Notes under the pieces: generated by a model
Told to the model about the DNA's origin: nothing
The model's database searches: none
What the model saw: only the letters and a program-made list of their open reading frames with translations
Translations under genes and position numbers: made by a program
Part shown: piece by piece, positions 1 through 6,585 of the stretch
How positions within the stretch are numbered: the stretch's first letter is position 1
Layout: the number at the start of each line of letters is the position of its first letter
NCBI RefSeq assembly: GCF_900110465.1
Contig: NZ_FODV01000010.1
Location: forward strand, 1 to 64,000
Reading direction: 5' to 3'
From: Halogranum amylolyticum
GTDB taxonomy: Archaea; Halobacteriota; Halobacteria; Halobacteriales; Haloferacaceae
DNA length: 64,000 nucleotides

Positions 1-1
1 G

Positions 2-196
2 ACGTCCATTACGAACGGCTATCAGCCGTCTGGGGTTGCTGCAGCCTGTCTCTATCTCGCCAGTCGTGAACACGGGCAGTCGCTGACACAGACACAGGTT
101 GCAGCGGCCGCTGGCACGACGCCGACGACGTTACGAGCGCGACGTGCAGAACTTACTGAGCTAATCGACGGGGAGGTCCAAGTCGCATCAACGTAG
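2..196 (+). CDS. tfb: Transcription initiation factor IIB (TFB), C-terminal fragment cut by window start
   Basis: Only the last 64 codons are present, reading from base 2 to a TAG at 194-196. The peptide contains the ending of the second cyclin-fold repeat of archaeal TFB: a helix with PSGVAAACLYLASRE, then TQTQVAAAAGTTPTTLRAR, the recognition helix-turn-helix that contacts BRE DNA. TFB recruits RNA polymerase to TBP-bound promoters. Haloarchaea carry many TFB paralogs, several on secondary replicons. A complete TFB lies at 47007-47966 in this window and its C-terminus is only loosely similar, so the two are distinct paralogs. The start lies outside the window. Confidence 0.85.
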   Translation, partial: TSITNGYQPSGVAAACLYLASREHGQSLTQTQVAAAAGTTPTTLRARRAELTELIDGEVQVAST

Positions 197-325
197 GGTG
201 CATTCAGGTGAGGTCAGCGTCGACAGACAAGACGAGTGGTTCTGTGGCCGAACGCAACCCGAGTGCGATTCATCGGGGTCGTCTGGATATTGAAATACGA
301 GGACGGATGAAATCGAGACAAGCCG

Positions 326-1198
326 ATGACTGACCACTACGCCGACTATGAAGCACTTCGTCCCGTGGGTGAAGCTACCCGGACGCCGGATCACGAACTC
401 AATGCTCGTTTCGACGCCCAGAACAACAGTCGTTCCATTGCAGGATACCTAGCCGAGTCTCAACAACGAGAGGCCAACTGTCCCTCTTGTGGGACGTCGA
501 TTCCGCCCGGCCAGCCAAAGTGCCGATTCTGTCTCACTCACCATCTCGATCCATCGGACGAGCAGCGTCACTCAGATACCGAGCTGTCGCTCCTGCACGT
601 CGTGCACCTGTTCGTCGAGTCGACGACGTACTACGGCGCCGTCGCGAAGGGAGCCGCCGCAGCGAGACTGCTTGCGACGAACGGGTCCGACCCCGCCATC
701 GACGAGTGCCAGCTCATCTACGACTTCGACGAGGAGCCTGCCGCCCAGGTGACCGACGCGTGGCCAGCGCTCTCCCCTGCGCTGCGAGTTGCTTCGAAGC
801 ATGGTGCGGAGGTGCTTGCAGTTGCCCGTCAGCGAACGACCTGGGGAAGCACAGCTCGCTCACCGACTGAACACGCGACGTACCTCTACGACGAGAGTGG
901 GAGCGCCGTTCAGGATGAAGCGAAACTCTCGACGCTCCTCGAGAGCGCAGGCGACGACAGCTGGCTCGTGCCAGCGATTGCACTGCAGCACGCTCCCGTG
1001 GAGACGCGTTCGGAGTCTCAAGAACACCAGATACCAACGAAGAGGCCACTACAATGTTGGGAGTGTGACCGAGAGACGATACATCGGTTTTCAGCGTTCG
1101 AGGAGAATCCTGACGACGGGTGGAGTGGGCAGCCAATCTGGGAGTGCAATCTCTGTGGAACACCCTGCTTTGGGTCAAATCCGGGAATAGAGACGTAG
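326..1198 (+). CDS. Haloarchaeal hypothetical protein with N- and C-terminal zinc ribbons
   Basis: A 290-residue acidic protein that I do not recognise as an enzyme. Two cysteine-rich knuckle pairs are visible: CPSCGTSIPPGQPKCRFC near residues 53-70 and a C-terminal pair, CWEC near 243 and CNLC near 275. Both look like zinc ribbons. The middle is a mixed alpha/beta stretch without transmembrane segments. A zinc-ribbon-flanked protein of this kind may bind nucleic acid or protein, but no function is claimed. It begins 130 bp after the TFB stop and is followed by an unrelated cassette introduced by a hairpin element at 1368. The shadow frames on both strands have no comparable features. Confidence 0.7.
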   Translation: MTDHYADYEALRPVGEATRTPDHELNARFDAQNNSRSIAGYLAESQQREANCPSCGTSIPPGQPKCRFCLTHHLDPSDEQRHSDTELSLLHVVHLFVESTTYYGAVAKGAAAARLLATNGSDPAIDECQLIYDFDEEPAAQVTDAWPALSPALRVASKHGAEVLAVARQRTTWGSTARSPTEHATYLYDESGSAVQDEAKLSTLLESAGDDSWLVPAIALQHAPVETRSESQEHQIPTKRPLQCWECDRETIHRFSAFEENPDDGWSGQPIWECNLCGTPCFGSNPGIET

Positions 1199-1367
1199 GG
1201 TCGCGCAGAGAAATTTCGAGAGAATGGTAGGGGAGGAGGGCCGAACTGTCAGCGAGTTATTGTGCCGACAGGAGTAGCGAAGTGAGTTCCATATAAATTC
1301 TTTCTGGTGAGAAAACTCGTGAATGGAACTAAACAGCAGAGTGGTTCCGATTTGTTGCCTCGGAGAG

Positions 1368-1394
1368 ATTTTTCGCCCCCGAAGGGTGCGGGGC
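1368..1394 (+). promoter_or_regulatory. Hairpin element A, copy 1 (T-run plus GCCCC/GGGGC inverted repeat)
   Basis: A T5 run is followed by GCCCC at 1375-1379, a GAAGGGTGC core and GGGGC at 1390-1394. The same arrangement recurs at 2631, 3916, 16145 and 32141, and in variant form at 5635 and 32536. In each case it lies 24-32 nt before a start codon (31 nt here, to the ATG at 1425). It may be a TATA-like core promoter with an operator, or a leader hairpin. Confidence 0.6.
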
Positions 1395-1424
1395 ACTCAG
1401 AGAGAATTGTCCCGAGAGTAAACG

Positions 1425-1538
1425 ATGACAACGAAAGACACCACCAGTCAGACACCTCTCAAGAGCAACCATTGTATCGCCCCTGGCAACACCGGATGTC
1501 AAATGAAATGCGTCGCACGGCAGAGTGTGGGCCAATGA
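1425..1538 (+). CDS. Possible 37-residue cysteine-containing microprotein
   Basis: The open frame runs from ATG 1425 to TGA 1538. It encodes 37 residues, beginning MTTKDTTSQTPLKS and containing three cysteines (NHC, TGC, MKC). Two things support it. Its ATG is 31 nt after hairpin element A, the spacing seen for every other gene behind this element. Its stop overlaps the start of the next gene in an ATGA junction, which suggests translational coupling. No function is recognisable. Alternatively it could be only an untranslated leader for the zinc-ribbon gene at 1535. Confidence 0.45.
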   Translation: MTTKDTTSQTPLKSNHCIAPGNTGCQMKCVARQSVGQ

Positions 1539-1675
1539 AACGGCTAGTTGCCCGTCTGTTCGCTACAGAGGAGACTGTTGTCCACGAGTGTCGTCACTGT
1601 GGAACGACACTCAACAGCACCGATGACTTGTGTCCAGTCTGTGAATCAACCGACGTCGCGGCCTACAGATTCTGA
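1535..1675 (+). CDS. Small rubrerythrin-like zinc-ribbon protein (46 aa)
   Basis: ATG 1535 gives a 46-residue protein starting MKRLVARLFATEETVVHEC. It has two CxxC knuckles, CRHC and CPVC, spaced as in the rubredoxin-like zinc ribbon of rubrerythrins. Very small proteins of this type are common in haloarchaea and their role is unknown; metal binding is likely from the four cysteines. I prefer this start over the longer upstream frame because the region before it contains hairpin element A, which does not look coding, and because it overlaps the stop of the upstream microgene by 4 nt. Confidence 0.75.
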   Translation: MKRLVARLFATEETVVHECRHCGTTLNSTDDLCPVCESTDVAAYRF

Positions 1676-1710
1676 CTGCTAGTGTGAAACTGTGACTACG
1701 AGTATACTGG

Positions 1711-1740
1711 AAGTGTGTTGGGCTTATTCCCAACACACTT
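1711..1740. promoter_or_regulatory. Palindrome 1 upstream of toxin-antitoxin operon
   Basis: Perfect 12-bp arms, AAGTGTGTTGGG (1711-1722) and CCCAACACACTT (1729-1740), flank a CTTATT spacer. With palindrome 2 it shares the half-site TGTTGGG. It sits 33 nt before the toxin start at 1773, where an autoregulatory operator would be expected. Confidence 0.65.
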
Positions 1741-1743
1741 TTG

Positions 1744-1765
1744 CTGTTGGGAACCGTCCCAACAG
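1744..1765. promoter_or_regulatory. Palindrome 2 upstream of toxin-antitoxin operon
   Basis: Nine-bp arms CTGTTGGGA (1744-1752) and TCCCAACAG (1757-1765) surround ACCG. The centre is 29 bp from that of palindrome 1, close to three helical turns, so two dimers could bind the same face. It ends 7 nt before the ATG at 1773. Confidence 0.65.
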
Positions 1766-1772
1766 GTAACGG

Positions 1773-2087
1773 ATGGGCCAGGAACTAACGCGTCGCTATA
1801 CGCACGTCGAAGCCGGACTCGTCGAAAATGTCGTCATCCGGCGAACAACCGATACGGATGCCTACCCATCTGGATGGAAGTACACGCTTCATCTCGGAAC
1901 GCTCGAAGACCTCACGCTCATCCGATACGACAATGCCCACGAGGATACCAAAGGCCACGAACTTCATACCGCAGCTGGCGATACTGACGTTGAATTCCCA
2001 GGTATGGAAGAACTCCTCGTCGAGTTCTGGGCCAGCGCTGACGAGTATTGGGACGCTATCGGGGGCAGCCCACCACGGTCGTACTGA
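1773..2087 (+). CDS. TumE-like (DUF6516-type) toxin candidate
   Basis: A 104-residue soluble protein. Its features match the small TumE/DUF6516 family, in which the gene precedes an HTH antitoxin: a YTLHLGTLEDLTLIRYDNAH strand-rich core with the RYDNAH motif, a GHELHT segment with a conserved His, and a C-terminal FPGMEELLVEFWASADEYW helix. The start is well placed after two palindromes at 1711-1765. The next gene begins 30 nt downstream and encodes a helix-turn-helix protein, the expected partner. Toxic activity and mechanism cannot be read from the sequence. Confidence 0.65.
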   Translation: MGQELTRRYTHVEAGLVENVVIRRTTDTDAYPSGWKYTLHLGTLEDLTLIRYDNAHEDTKGHELHTAAGDTDVEFPGMEELLVEFWASADEYWDAIGGSPPRSY

Positions 2088-2117
2088 AACACAATCACCA
2101 CTCCAAGCAAACCCACC

Positions 2118-2537
2118 ATGACGACACTTCACATCACTGTCGGCGACCGAGCACAGCTTCGTGAGGACACCCTGCAGTTTGTCCAAGACACAGAGTCTGA
2201 CAGGGGAACGACGGAAGATGACCGAGCAGTCCTTCAGTTTGGGTCCTACGACGATCTCGTCGAGAGCCTCACCCCACTTCGTCTCGAACTCATTCAAGCA
2301 ATCGCCACAGAGCACCCCTCAAGTATGCGTGAGGCAGCCCGACTCGTCGACCGCGACGTCTCCGATGTCCACGCGGACCTGAAGCATCTGGAGGTACTCG
2401 GCATCCTCGAACTCGAAGAAGGCGGTCCCGGTGGAGCGATTCAACCAGTCGTCCCCTTCGACAAAATCGAGATGCACATCGACTACCCGCTTCTCGACGA
2501 CGTCGACGCAGACAGTACCCCCGCTAGCGCCGACTAG
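2118..2537 (+). CDS. HTH protein (HVO_A0114-type), probable antitoxin partner
   Basis: 139 residues, starting MTTLHITVGDRAQLREDTL. The central part, LTPLRLELIQAIATEHPSSM followed by REAARLVDRDVSDVHADLKH, is a winged helix-turn-helix. The tail is acidic and Asp-rich. Haloarchaeal proteins of this architecture usually follow a small TumE-type toxin gene, as here, and are thought to neutralise it and repress the operon. The two palindromes upstream of the toxin gene are the obvious candidate operators. Both genes read in the same direction with a 30-nt gap. Confidence 0.7.
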   Translation: MTTLHITVGDRAQLREDTLQFVQDTESDRGTTEDDRAVLQFGSYDDLVESLTPLRLELIQAIATEHPSSMREAARLVDRDVSDVHADLKHLEVLGILELEEGGPGGAIQPVVPFDKIEMHIDYPLLDDVDADSTPASAD

Positions 2538-2630
2538 CTCACGATTCAGCGGAAGTGGGGAGTGGACACATTCAAGGGGTCAACGGGGGTCCTCGAGGTC
2601 AAACCTCTTGCAACGCTAAACGCCACGGAG

Positions 2631-2660
2631 ATTTTATCCACCCCCTGAAGGGTGCGGGGC
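2631..2660 (+). promoter_or_regulatory. Hairpin element A, copy 2
   Basis: ATTTTATCCA followed by CCCCCTGAAGGGTGCGGGGC. The CCCC/GGGG arms and the GAAGGGTGC core match copy 1, and the last base is 25 nt before the ATG at 2685. Here the T-run reads TTTTAT, a good archaeal TATA-like sequence. Confidence 0.6.
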
Positions 2661-2684
2661 ACTCGAGAGGTGCCTCGTCGACCC

Positions 2685-3089
2685 ATGACGAATGCATTTG
2701 CACACCTCGACACAACCCGGAGAGTCGTCAAACGAGCCCAGTATGAGGCATTCGAGTTCGAAATTTGTGATGGTGGTATTCGCGTCAGAAACTGCAGTCA
2801 CGCCGAGCCAGCAGAGCACGAATACCACGTCACCGTCGACGACGGAGTCCCGGTAGCTTGTGAGTGTCCAGCCGACGCGAAGTACTCGTCGGCGTGTAAG
2901 CACCGTGTCGCAGTTGCGATTCGAACCCCACTCCTTGATGCCGCTGCAACGCAGGCGGTCGCCGACGGCGGAACCGTCGTAAGCGACGGCGACGCTGGGG
3001 AGTCAGACGAGTGCGACTGTGCAGACCTTGGCGACGGGTTCCCCTGTTGGGAGTGCTATCGAACGGGGAAGCGAACGCTGCCGGAGTAG
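2685..3089 (+). CDS. SWIM zinc-finger protein
   Basis: 134 residues from ATG 2685, the first Met after hairpin element A copy 2. The SWIM signature (CxCx(n)CxH) is visible as CECPADAKYSSACKH around residues 65-79. A second cysteine cluster, CDCADLGDGFPCWEC, lies near the C-terminus. SWIM domains bind DNA or protein and are common in haloarchaeal plasmid genes. No catalytic domain is fused to it. The last 37 nt of this gene are closely repeated at 31319-31356, so a second copy once existed beside the duplicated module near 32 kb. Confidence 0.75.
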   Translation: MTNAFAHLDTTRRVVKRAQYEAFEFEICDGGIRVRNCSHAEPAEHEYHVTVDDGVPVACECPADAKYSSACKHRVAVAIRTPLLDAAATQAVADGGTVVSDGDAGESDECDCADLGDGFPCWECYRTGKRTLPE

Positions 3090-3288
3090 CACCGGCTCAC
3101 GGCTCACAAAGCGAGCAGCTATCGGTGTATTTCTCCAAGTGGTGACAGAAGGTGTGTGCTGAACTTAGAGGGTGAATGCAGCAATCCGTCACTCTCTGTT
3201 TTATCCTGGAGTAATTGTACAGACCAATACAAGGAGTGGAAAATACCATCCATCTATCAATTGTATTCGAACTGTCGGGTCAAAATCC

Positions 3289-3660
3289 CTAGATTCTACT
3301 TTGACTCCATTTGGATGCACACCCTTCGATGAATTCGAGAAGGTTCTTCGCTGCACCTTTGTCTAGACTGATGATCAACCCAGCGTCGCTGTCCTGACTT
3401 GAACGAACGTGGACAATACAGTTACTCCGATAGGCGTGGACAGTCGCATACTGCGATCCGAAGGTCCGTCGCATCCGTTCAGTGTCTTTAGACTGCTCAC
3501 AGAGATCTTGCACAACAAGACGAATGAACGACTCTGCGTGTTTCTTTCGAATGTCGTCACGGACGTACTCAATACTATACGAGGATTCTGAATACGTTGC
3601 AACCACACGTAGATAGTCTCCTGCGCGGTGTGAAGCGTATTCGACGAGCTTTTGCGTCAT
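3289..3660 (-). CDS. Small haloarchaeal hypothetical protein, paralog of 33310-33777
   Basis: 123 residues on the minus strand, beginning MTQKLVEYASHRAGDYLRVV. It shares a pattern with the protein at 33310-33777: an N-terminal LRVV-x-YSE-x(3)-EYV segment, an Arg-rich helix, and a C-terminal GLIISLDKG/GLIISFEKS motif followed by a helix. Both lie beside the duplicated small-gene modules. There are no membrane segments and I do not know its function. A TATA-like TTTAAATA lies 23-30 nt before the ATG, so the message is probably leaderless. Confidence 0.65.
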   Translation of the reverse strand: MTQKLVEYASHRAGDYLRVVATYSESSYSIEYVRDDIRKKHAESFIRLVVQDLCEQSKDTERMRRTFGSQYATVHAYRSNCIVHVRSSQDSDAGLIISLDKGAAKNLLEFIEGCASKWSQSRI

Positions 3661-3682
3661 TGATGAAAAAACACTACGACAC

Positions 3683-3690
3683 TATTTAAA
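3683..3690 (-). promoter_or_regulatory. TATA box for the 3289-3660 gene
   Basis: On the minus strand the sequence reads TTTAAATA, centred about 26 nt upstream of the ATG at 3660. This is the archaeal TATA position for a leaderless transcript. Confidence 0.55.
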
Positions 3691-3915
3691 TCTCATTCTA
3701 ACTTGAGAAAATGACTTAGAAAATATGAATCTTCAATATTCACAGTGGAACGGATATACCAATATTTCGCATCTATCACTCTGACTTCTAACCAGAAACT
3801 CGATGACCAGTGCCCGACTTGCGCGCTCTATTCAGCACGACCGCAGAAACCTATCACTGATTGAGGGGTAACCGAGAGCGACGAGATACAGAGGAACTGG
3901 AGCGCACCGGAGAGC

Positions 3916-3943
3916 GTTTTTATGCCCCCGAAGGGTGCGGGGC
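3916..3943 (+). promoter_or_regulatory. Hairpin element A, copy 3
   Basis: TTTTTATGCCCCCGAAGGGT continues into GCGGGGC. It ends at 3943, 30 nt before the ATG at 3973. The following leader (GTCACACACATCGCGTCCCG) is also conserved at the decayed paralog near 32168. Confidence 0.6.
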
Positions 3944-3972
3944 GTCACACACATCGCGTCCCGAGAACCACA

Positions 3973-4464
3973 ATGCACCAACTCATCTACGCGCTCGTTG
4001 AAGCACCGAATCGAGACGATGCCCTCGCCAGCGGTAACGCAGCGTTCGACCGTCTCGTCGGCATCGGTCCCGACACCGCTGCCGTCTTCGATTACTACGT
4101 CACGTTTGACGACGAGACAATGTCTGTCGCCGGAAAGGCACGGTGGGGCGAACTACCTGTCGTGGCCCCGGTCGATTCCGACGAGGGAGCTGAACTCCTT
4201 GAACGAGGATGGAGCGCAACGATCGAAGAGTTCGAGCGGAATCTCGAACGAGTGCGAGCCGCCGTCGACGAGTTCTCTACTGAGGAATTCATGCGCGACA
4301 AAGAGCTTGCTCGACACGCCTGCTACAACCTCGGGGCGTACCGTGGCCCGTCGCTCTTCCTGTACGATGAGTACGGCGGGGCGATCCGCCATCGCGACCA
4401 GCTCGATCGTGTCCTCGAATCCGACGAGCAGATGTGGATCATCCCGGCGGACGTCCACTACTGA
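3973..4464 (+). CDS. Haloarchaeal hypothetical protein (163 aa); intact paralog of pseudogene 32197-32420
   Basis: Starts at ATG 3973 (MHQLIYALVEAPNRDDALAS). The longer frame from 3922 would translate the hairpin element and is rejected. The protein is acidic, with a helical centre (ERGWSATIEEFERNLERVR) and a C-terminal YDEYGG ... HRDQLDRVL ... WIIPADVHY end. It has no membrane segments or recognisable catalytic motif. A second copy at 32197-32420 keeps both ends but has lost the middle by internal deletion. The IS1595 element at 4501 is inserted 36 bp after the stop codon. Confidence 0.7.
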   Translation: MHQLIYALVEAPNRDDALASGNAAFDRLVGIGPDTAAVFDYYVTFDDETMSVAGKARWGELPVVAPVDSDEGAELLERGWSATIEEFERNLERVRAAVDEFSTEEFMRDKELARHACYNLGAYRGPSLFLYDEYGGAIRHRDQLDRVLESDEQMWIIPADVHY

Positions 4465-4500
4465 GCCAAGAATCACCCGACAGAACAGGCACTATGGTCT

Positions 4501-5547
4501 CGCTCTTGTGTAGAGCTGCGGAACGACCGTGTAGTTACGGTGAGCGAGCCGAAAACTTGAGGTTATGCCTCAGACTCAGCCCGCGTTCGGTGGGATGCTT
4601 CGCCAGCTCGTCGATATTGGATTGTTCGAGTTGGACACCGAGCCGCTCGATGCCGGCATCGAGCGGCGACTCAAGGAGTTCTGGGAGTATACCACGTGTC
4701 CTCGCTGCGACCATCCCAGCATCCACACGTGGGAATCGTCCGATCGCGTTATCTGCCGAAACTGCGATTTCAAACCGGTTTACACCTATGGGACACCCTT
4801 TCACGAGAAGCACCTCTCCTGCGGTGAGGTGCTTCTCGCGTACCTCCTCTATGCGGATACGTTGCTCAGTATCTCTCAGATTGCGGTTGTGCTCGACAGG
4901 GCGTACAAGACTGTCTACTACACGATCCGAGAGGTGGAAGCCGCGGTCACGCGCGGCTTCCCCCTCGTCTGGGAGCAGTTCCAAGACTCTATCTCGGGAC
5001 CAACGCAAGTCGACGAGTCGAGCACGGTGTGTTCAGGCTACAAAGGCCAAGACCCGCCGCGGAACAGCCGTTACCGCGGCGGGTCATCCCGATCGGGGCG
5101 CTCACGATGGAAGGGACGTCACGGTGATCAAATCACGCTCGTCGCGGCCTGCCGCGACGTGCTGCGGGTGATTCGCGGTCATCTTGGAATCGACTTTGAG
5201 ACGGACTTAGCGCCGGTCATGCAGGAGGCTGAAGACCTCTCCCAACCGCTGGGAGAGGTCTGGACCGACGGTCTCCAAGCGTACCGGCGAATGGAGTACG
5301 ACCATCGAATCGTTGTCCACGACGAACGGTACGTTTCCGCCGACGGCGTCCACATCAACCAGGTTGAGTGTCTCTTCTCACTGGTCAAACCGTGGCTGCG
5401 GAAGTTCCGCGGCCTGTCCAAGCAAGGCTTGGAGCAGGCCGCTCACACGTTCGGACTCATTCGCTCGTTGAACCTCGTCGGCGCATCTCTCGAAATCGTC
5501 GTCGATTGCCTTGCTACAGGGTCACTCCTGAGTTCTACATAAGAGCG
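4501..5547 (+). mobile_element. Complete IS1595-family insertion sequence (1,047 bp)
   Basis: Terminal inverted repeats are CGCTCTTGTGTAGA at the left and its complement at the right (read inward CGCTCTTATGTAGA), with one mismatch in 14. An 8-bp target duplication, TATGGTCT, flanks the element at 4493-4500 and 5548-5555. The paralogous locus at 32449-32457 has the same surrounding sequence with a single TATGGTCT, so it represents the empty site. Everything points to one recent, complete insertion. Confidence 0.9.
4565..5542 (+). CDS. tnp: IS1595-family transposase
   Basis: 325 residues. An N-terminal zinc ribbon (CPRC at 45-48, CRNC at 64-67) is followed by an ISXO2-like DDE nuclease core with candidate residues D150 (TQVDES), D235 (VWTDG) and E268 in HINQVE. 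It catalyses cut-and-paste of the surrounding element. The stop codon lies inside the right inverted repeat. The frame is intact and active-looking. The coding sequence is unusually rich in long self-complementary segments (4642-4667, 4804-4838, 4936-4961, 5051-5085, 5233-5261, 5411-5440), which would give a heavily folded mRNA. Confidence 0.92.
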   Translation: MPQTQPAFGGMLRQLVDIGLFELDTEPLDAGIERRLKEFWEYTTCPRCDHPSIHTWESSDRVICRNCDFKPVYTYGTPFHEKHLSCGEVLLAYLLYADTLLSISQIAVVLDRAYKTVYYTIREVEAAVTRGFPLVWEQFQDSISGPTQVDESSTVCSGYKGQDPPRNSRYRGGSSRSGRSRWKGRHGDQITLVAACRDVLRVIRGHLGIDFETDLAPVMQEAEDLSQPLGEVWTDGLQAYRRMEYDHRIVVHDERYVSADGVHINQVECLFSLVKPWLRKFRGLSKQGLEQAAHTFGLIRSLNLVGASLEIVVDCLATGSLLSST

Positions 5548-5553
5548 TATGGT

Positions 5554-5596
5554 CTTAACCAACAGGGTGCGGCCTCTGCCGTTTCTGTTGGTTAAG
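5554..5596. repeat. Inverted repeat CTTAACCAACAG/CTGTTGGTTAAG, copy 1
   Basis: Perfect 12-bp arms at 5554-5565 and 5585-5596 surround a 19-nt centre. The same structure with a different centre occurs at 32455-32496 in the paralogous module, so the arms are conserved while the loop has diverged. It lies between a hypothetical gene and a second hairpin element. It could be a hairpin terminator-like structure or an operator. Confidence 0.6.
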
Positions 5597-5634
5597 GCGA
5601 TGACGGACCCACCGACTCGGTGATCGCTGAGTGA

Positions 5635-5663
5635 ATTTGTTCACCCCCAGAGGGGTTCGGGGG
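5635..5663 (+). promoter_or_regulatory. Hairpin element A variant, copy 1
   Basis: AATTTGTTCA is followed by CCCCCAGAGGGGTTCGGGGG. The arms remain CCCCC/GGGGG but the core is AGAGGGGTTC. It ends 24 nt before the ATG at 5687, and is matched by 32536-32563 in front of the homologous pseudogene. Confidence 0.5.
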
Positions 5664-5686
5664 ACAGAGAATCCTCGCGTAAACCG

Positions 5687-5949
5687 ATGACTGACGACAA
5701 CCCAACAGTGACAGAATCGAATCGAGAGGAAACAACTCAGACGGAATACGTTGAGCGTAGCGACGTCGGCGTGTCACTAACGGTGAAACTGAAGCGTGGA
5801 ACGGCGACGAGAGACCAGGACGAACTGACGGCAAAGTCAAAGCACGAACGCTTGCAGAAGCCCGTGAAGATATGGACACGCTGAGAGCGTATCTGCACGA
5901 CCTCGCCGAAGACGTTCGGCAGATTCAGCCCGACGCCGAGGCAGAATAG
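5687..5949 (+). pseudogene. Frameshifted small haloarchaeal protein gene, copy 1
   Basis: The frame opens MTDDNPTVTESNREETTQTE and continues YVERSDVGVSLTVKLKRGT. Compared with the copy at 32588, one base is missing near 5833 (ACGGCAAAG against ACGGCCAAG). In the other frame translation continues as KVKARTLAEAREDMDTLRAY ... DVRQIQPDAEAE and stops at TAG 5947-5949. The original product was therefore about 87 residues, acidic, with a helical C-terminus. A single-base sequencing error is the alternative. The function of the family is unknown to me. Confidence 0.6.
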
Positions 5950-6550
5950 AGCGCTCAGAGAATTGGCTGATTTTGAGCGCATCCAAGTGCTAACCGCCTC
6001 TAGATAGTACCCAAGCAGTCCCTCTCCCGAGGAGGAACATTACGACGCTCAACAGGAGTGCACTTACAAAATAAAACAGAATCCCGTACTGGATCGGCAG
6101 GTCTGCTTCGACTGCGTCAAGGCCGAATTGTTCGTTCACGAGAAGAAACAGACTCATTCCAGTTGCCATGGCGAGGATTGGTAACCAGCTGACTGTCAGT
6201 CGCTCACCAGCATACGCAGCTATGTATGAGGAAGCGAGTGCGACGAGTAGCAACCCAATCAGAATGACCCGCGAGACAGTGAGCGGAAGTCGATTACCAA
6301 CACCGAGATATGGGATCGCAGTGACCGAAAGGTAAACCACCACGAAAAAGCAAACGCCAACGGAAACGAGAGCGATGACGTGAGATAGCGTAGAGAGTCT
6401 CCTCTCGACTGGTGGCAAGTGAGCCATAGTGCCTATTCATCGTCTATCGAGATAGGTCCTCTCTCGGGGCACCTCGAAGTGGGAAAGGAAGTGAAGTGGG
6501 AAGTCGCCATCCGTCACTGTCGGAGATAGTTAGCGCTCAGAGAGTTGGTT
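5950..6550. repeat. Direct repeat pair AGCGCTCAGAGARTTGGYT flanking a membrane-protein gene
   Basis: Nineteen bases at 5950-5968 (AGCGCTCAGAGAATTGGCT) recur at 6532-6550 (AGCGCTCAGAGAGTTGGTT) with two differences. In the paralogous module near 32.8 kb only one copy (AGCTCTCAGAGAGTTGGTT) is present and pseudogene and hairpin element B are contiguous. The 582-bp interval therefore looks inserted in this copy, or lost in the other by recombination between the repeats. Confidence 0.6.
5990..6427 (-). CDS. Four-helix membrane protein of unknown function
   Basis: 145 residues on the minus strand, starting MAHLPPVERRLSTLSHVIAL. Four hydrophobic segments are visible at roughly residues 13-35, 47-70, 76-97 and 108-137 (for example VILIGLLLVALASSYIAAYA). 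There are no conserved polar motifs that would suggest a transporter mechanism. The gene lies within a segment bounded by direct repeats (5950 and 6532) and is opposite in orientation to its neighbours, so it was probably acquired independently of the flanking module. Confidence 0.6.
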   Translation of the reverse strand: MAHLPPVERRLSTLSHVIALVSVGVCFFVVVYLSVTAIPYLGVGNRLPLTVSRVILIGLLLVALASSYIAAYAGERLTVSWLPILAMATGMSLFLLVNEQFGLDAVEADLPIQYGILFYFVSALLLSVVMFLLGRGTAWVLSRGG

Positions 6551-6577
6551 TTTCGCGCCTCCAGATGGCTGGAGGCG
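6548..6577 (+). promoter_or_regulatory. Hairpin element B, copy 1
   Basis: TTTTTCG is followed by a perfect 9-bp stem, CGCCTCCAG (6556-6564) and CTGGAGGCG (6569-6577), with an ATGG loop. The stem ends 9 nt before the ATG at 6586. Copies occur at 32835 and 15154. Confidence 0.65.
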
Positions 6578-6585
6578 AAACTCAG

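Noticed and set aside
1368..1394. Element A considered as an intrinsic terminator
   Set aside because: On the plus strand the T-run precedes the stem; on the minus strand the run after the stem is A, not T. Neither orientation gives stem-then-T.
4434..5171. 245-codon plus-strand frame overlapping the IS1595 transposase
   Set aside because: It crosses the IS left end, is Ser/Arg-rich and reads in the wobble frame of the transposase; a shadow.
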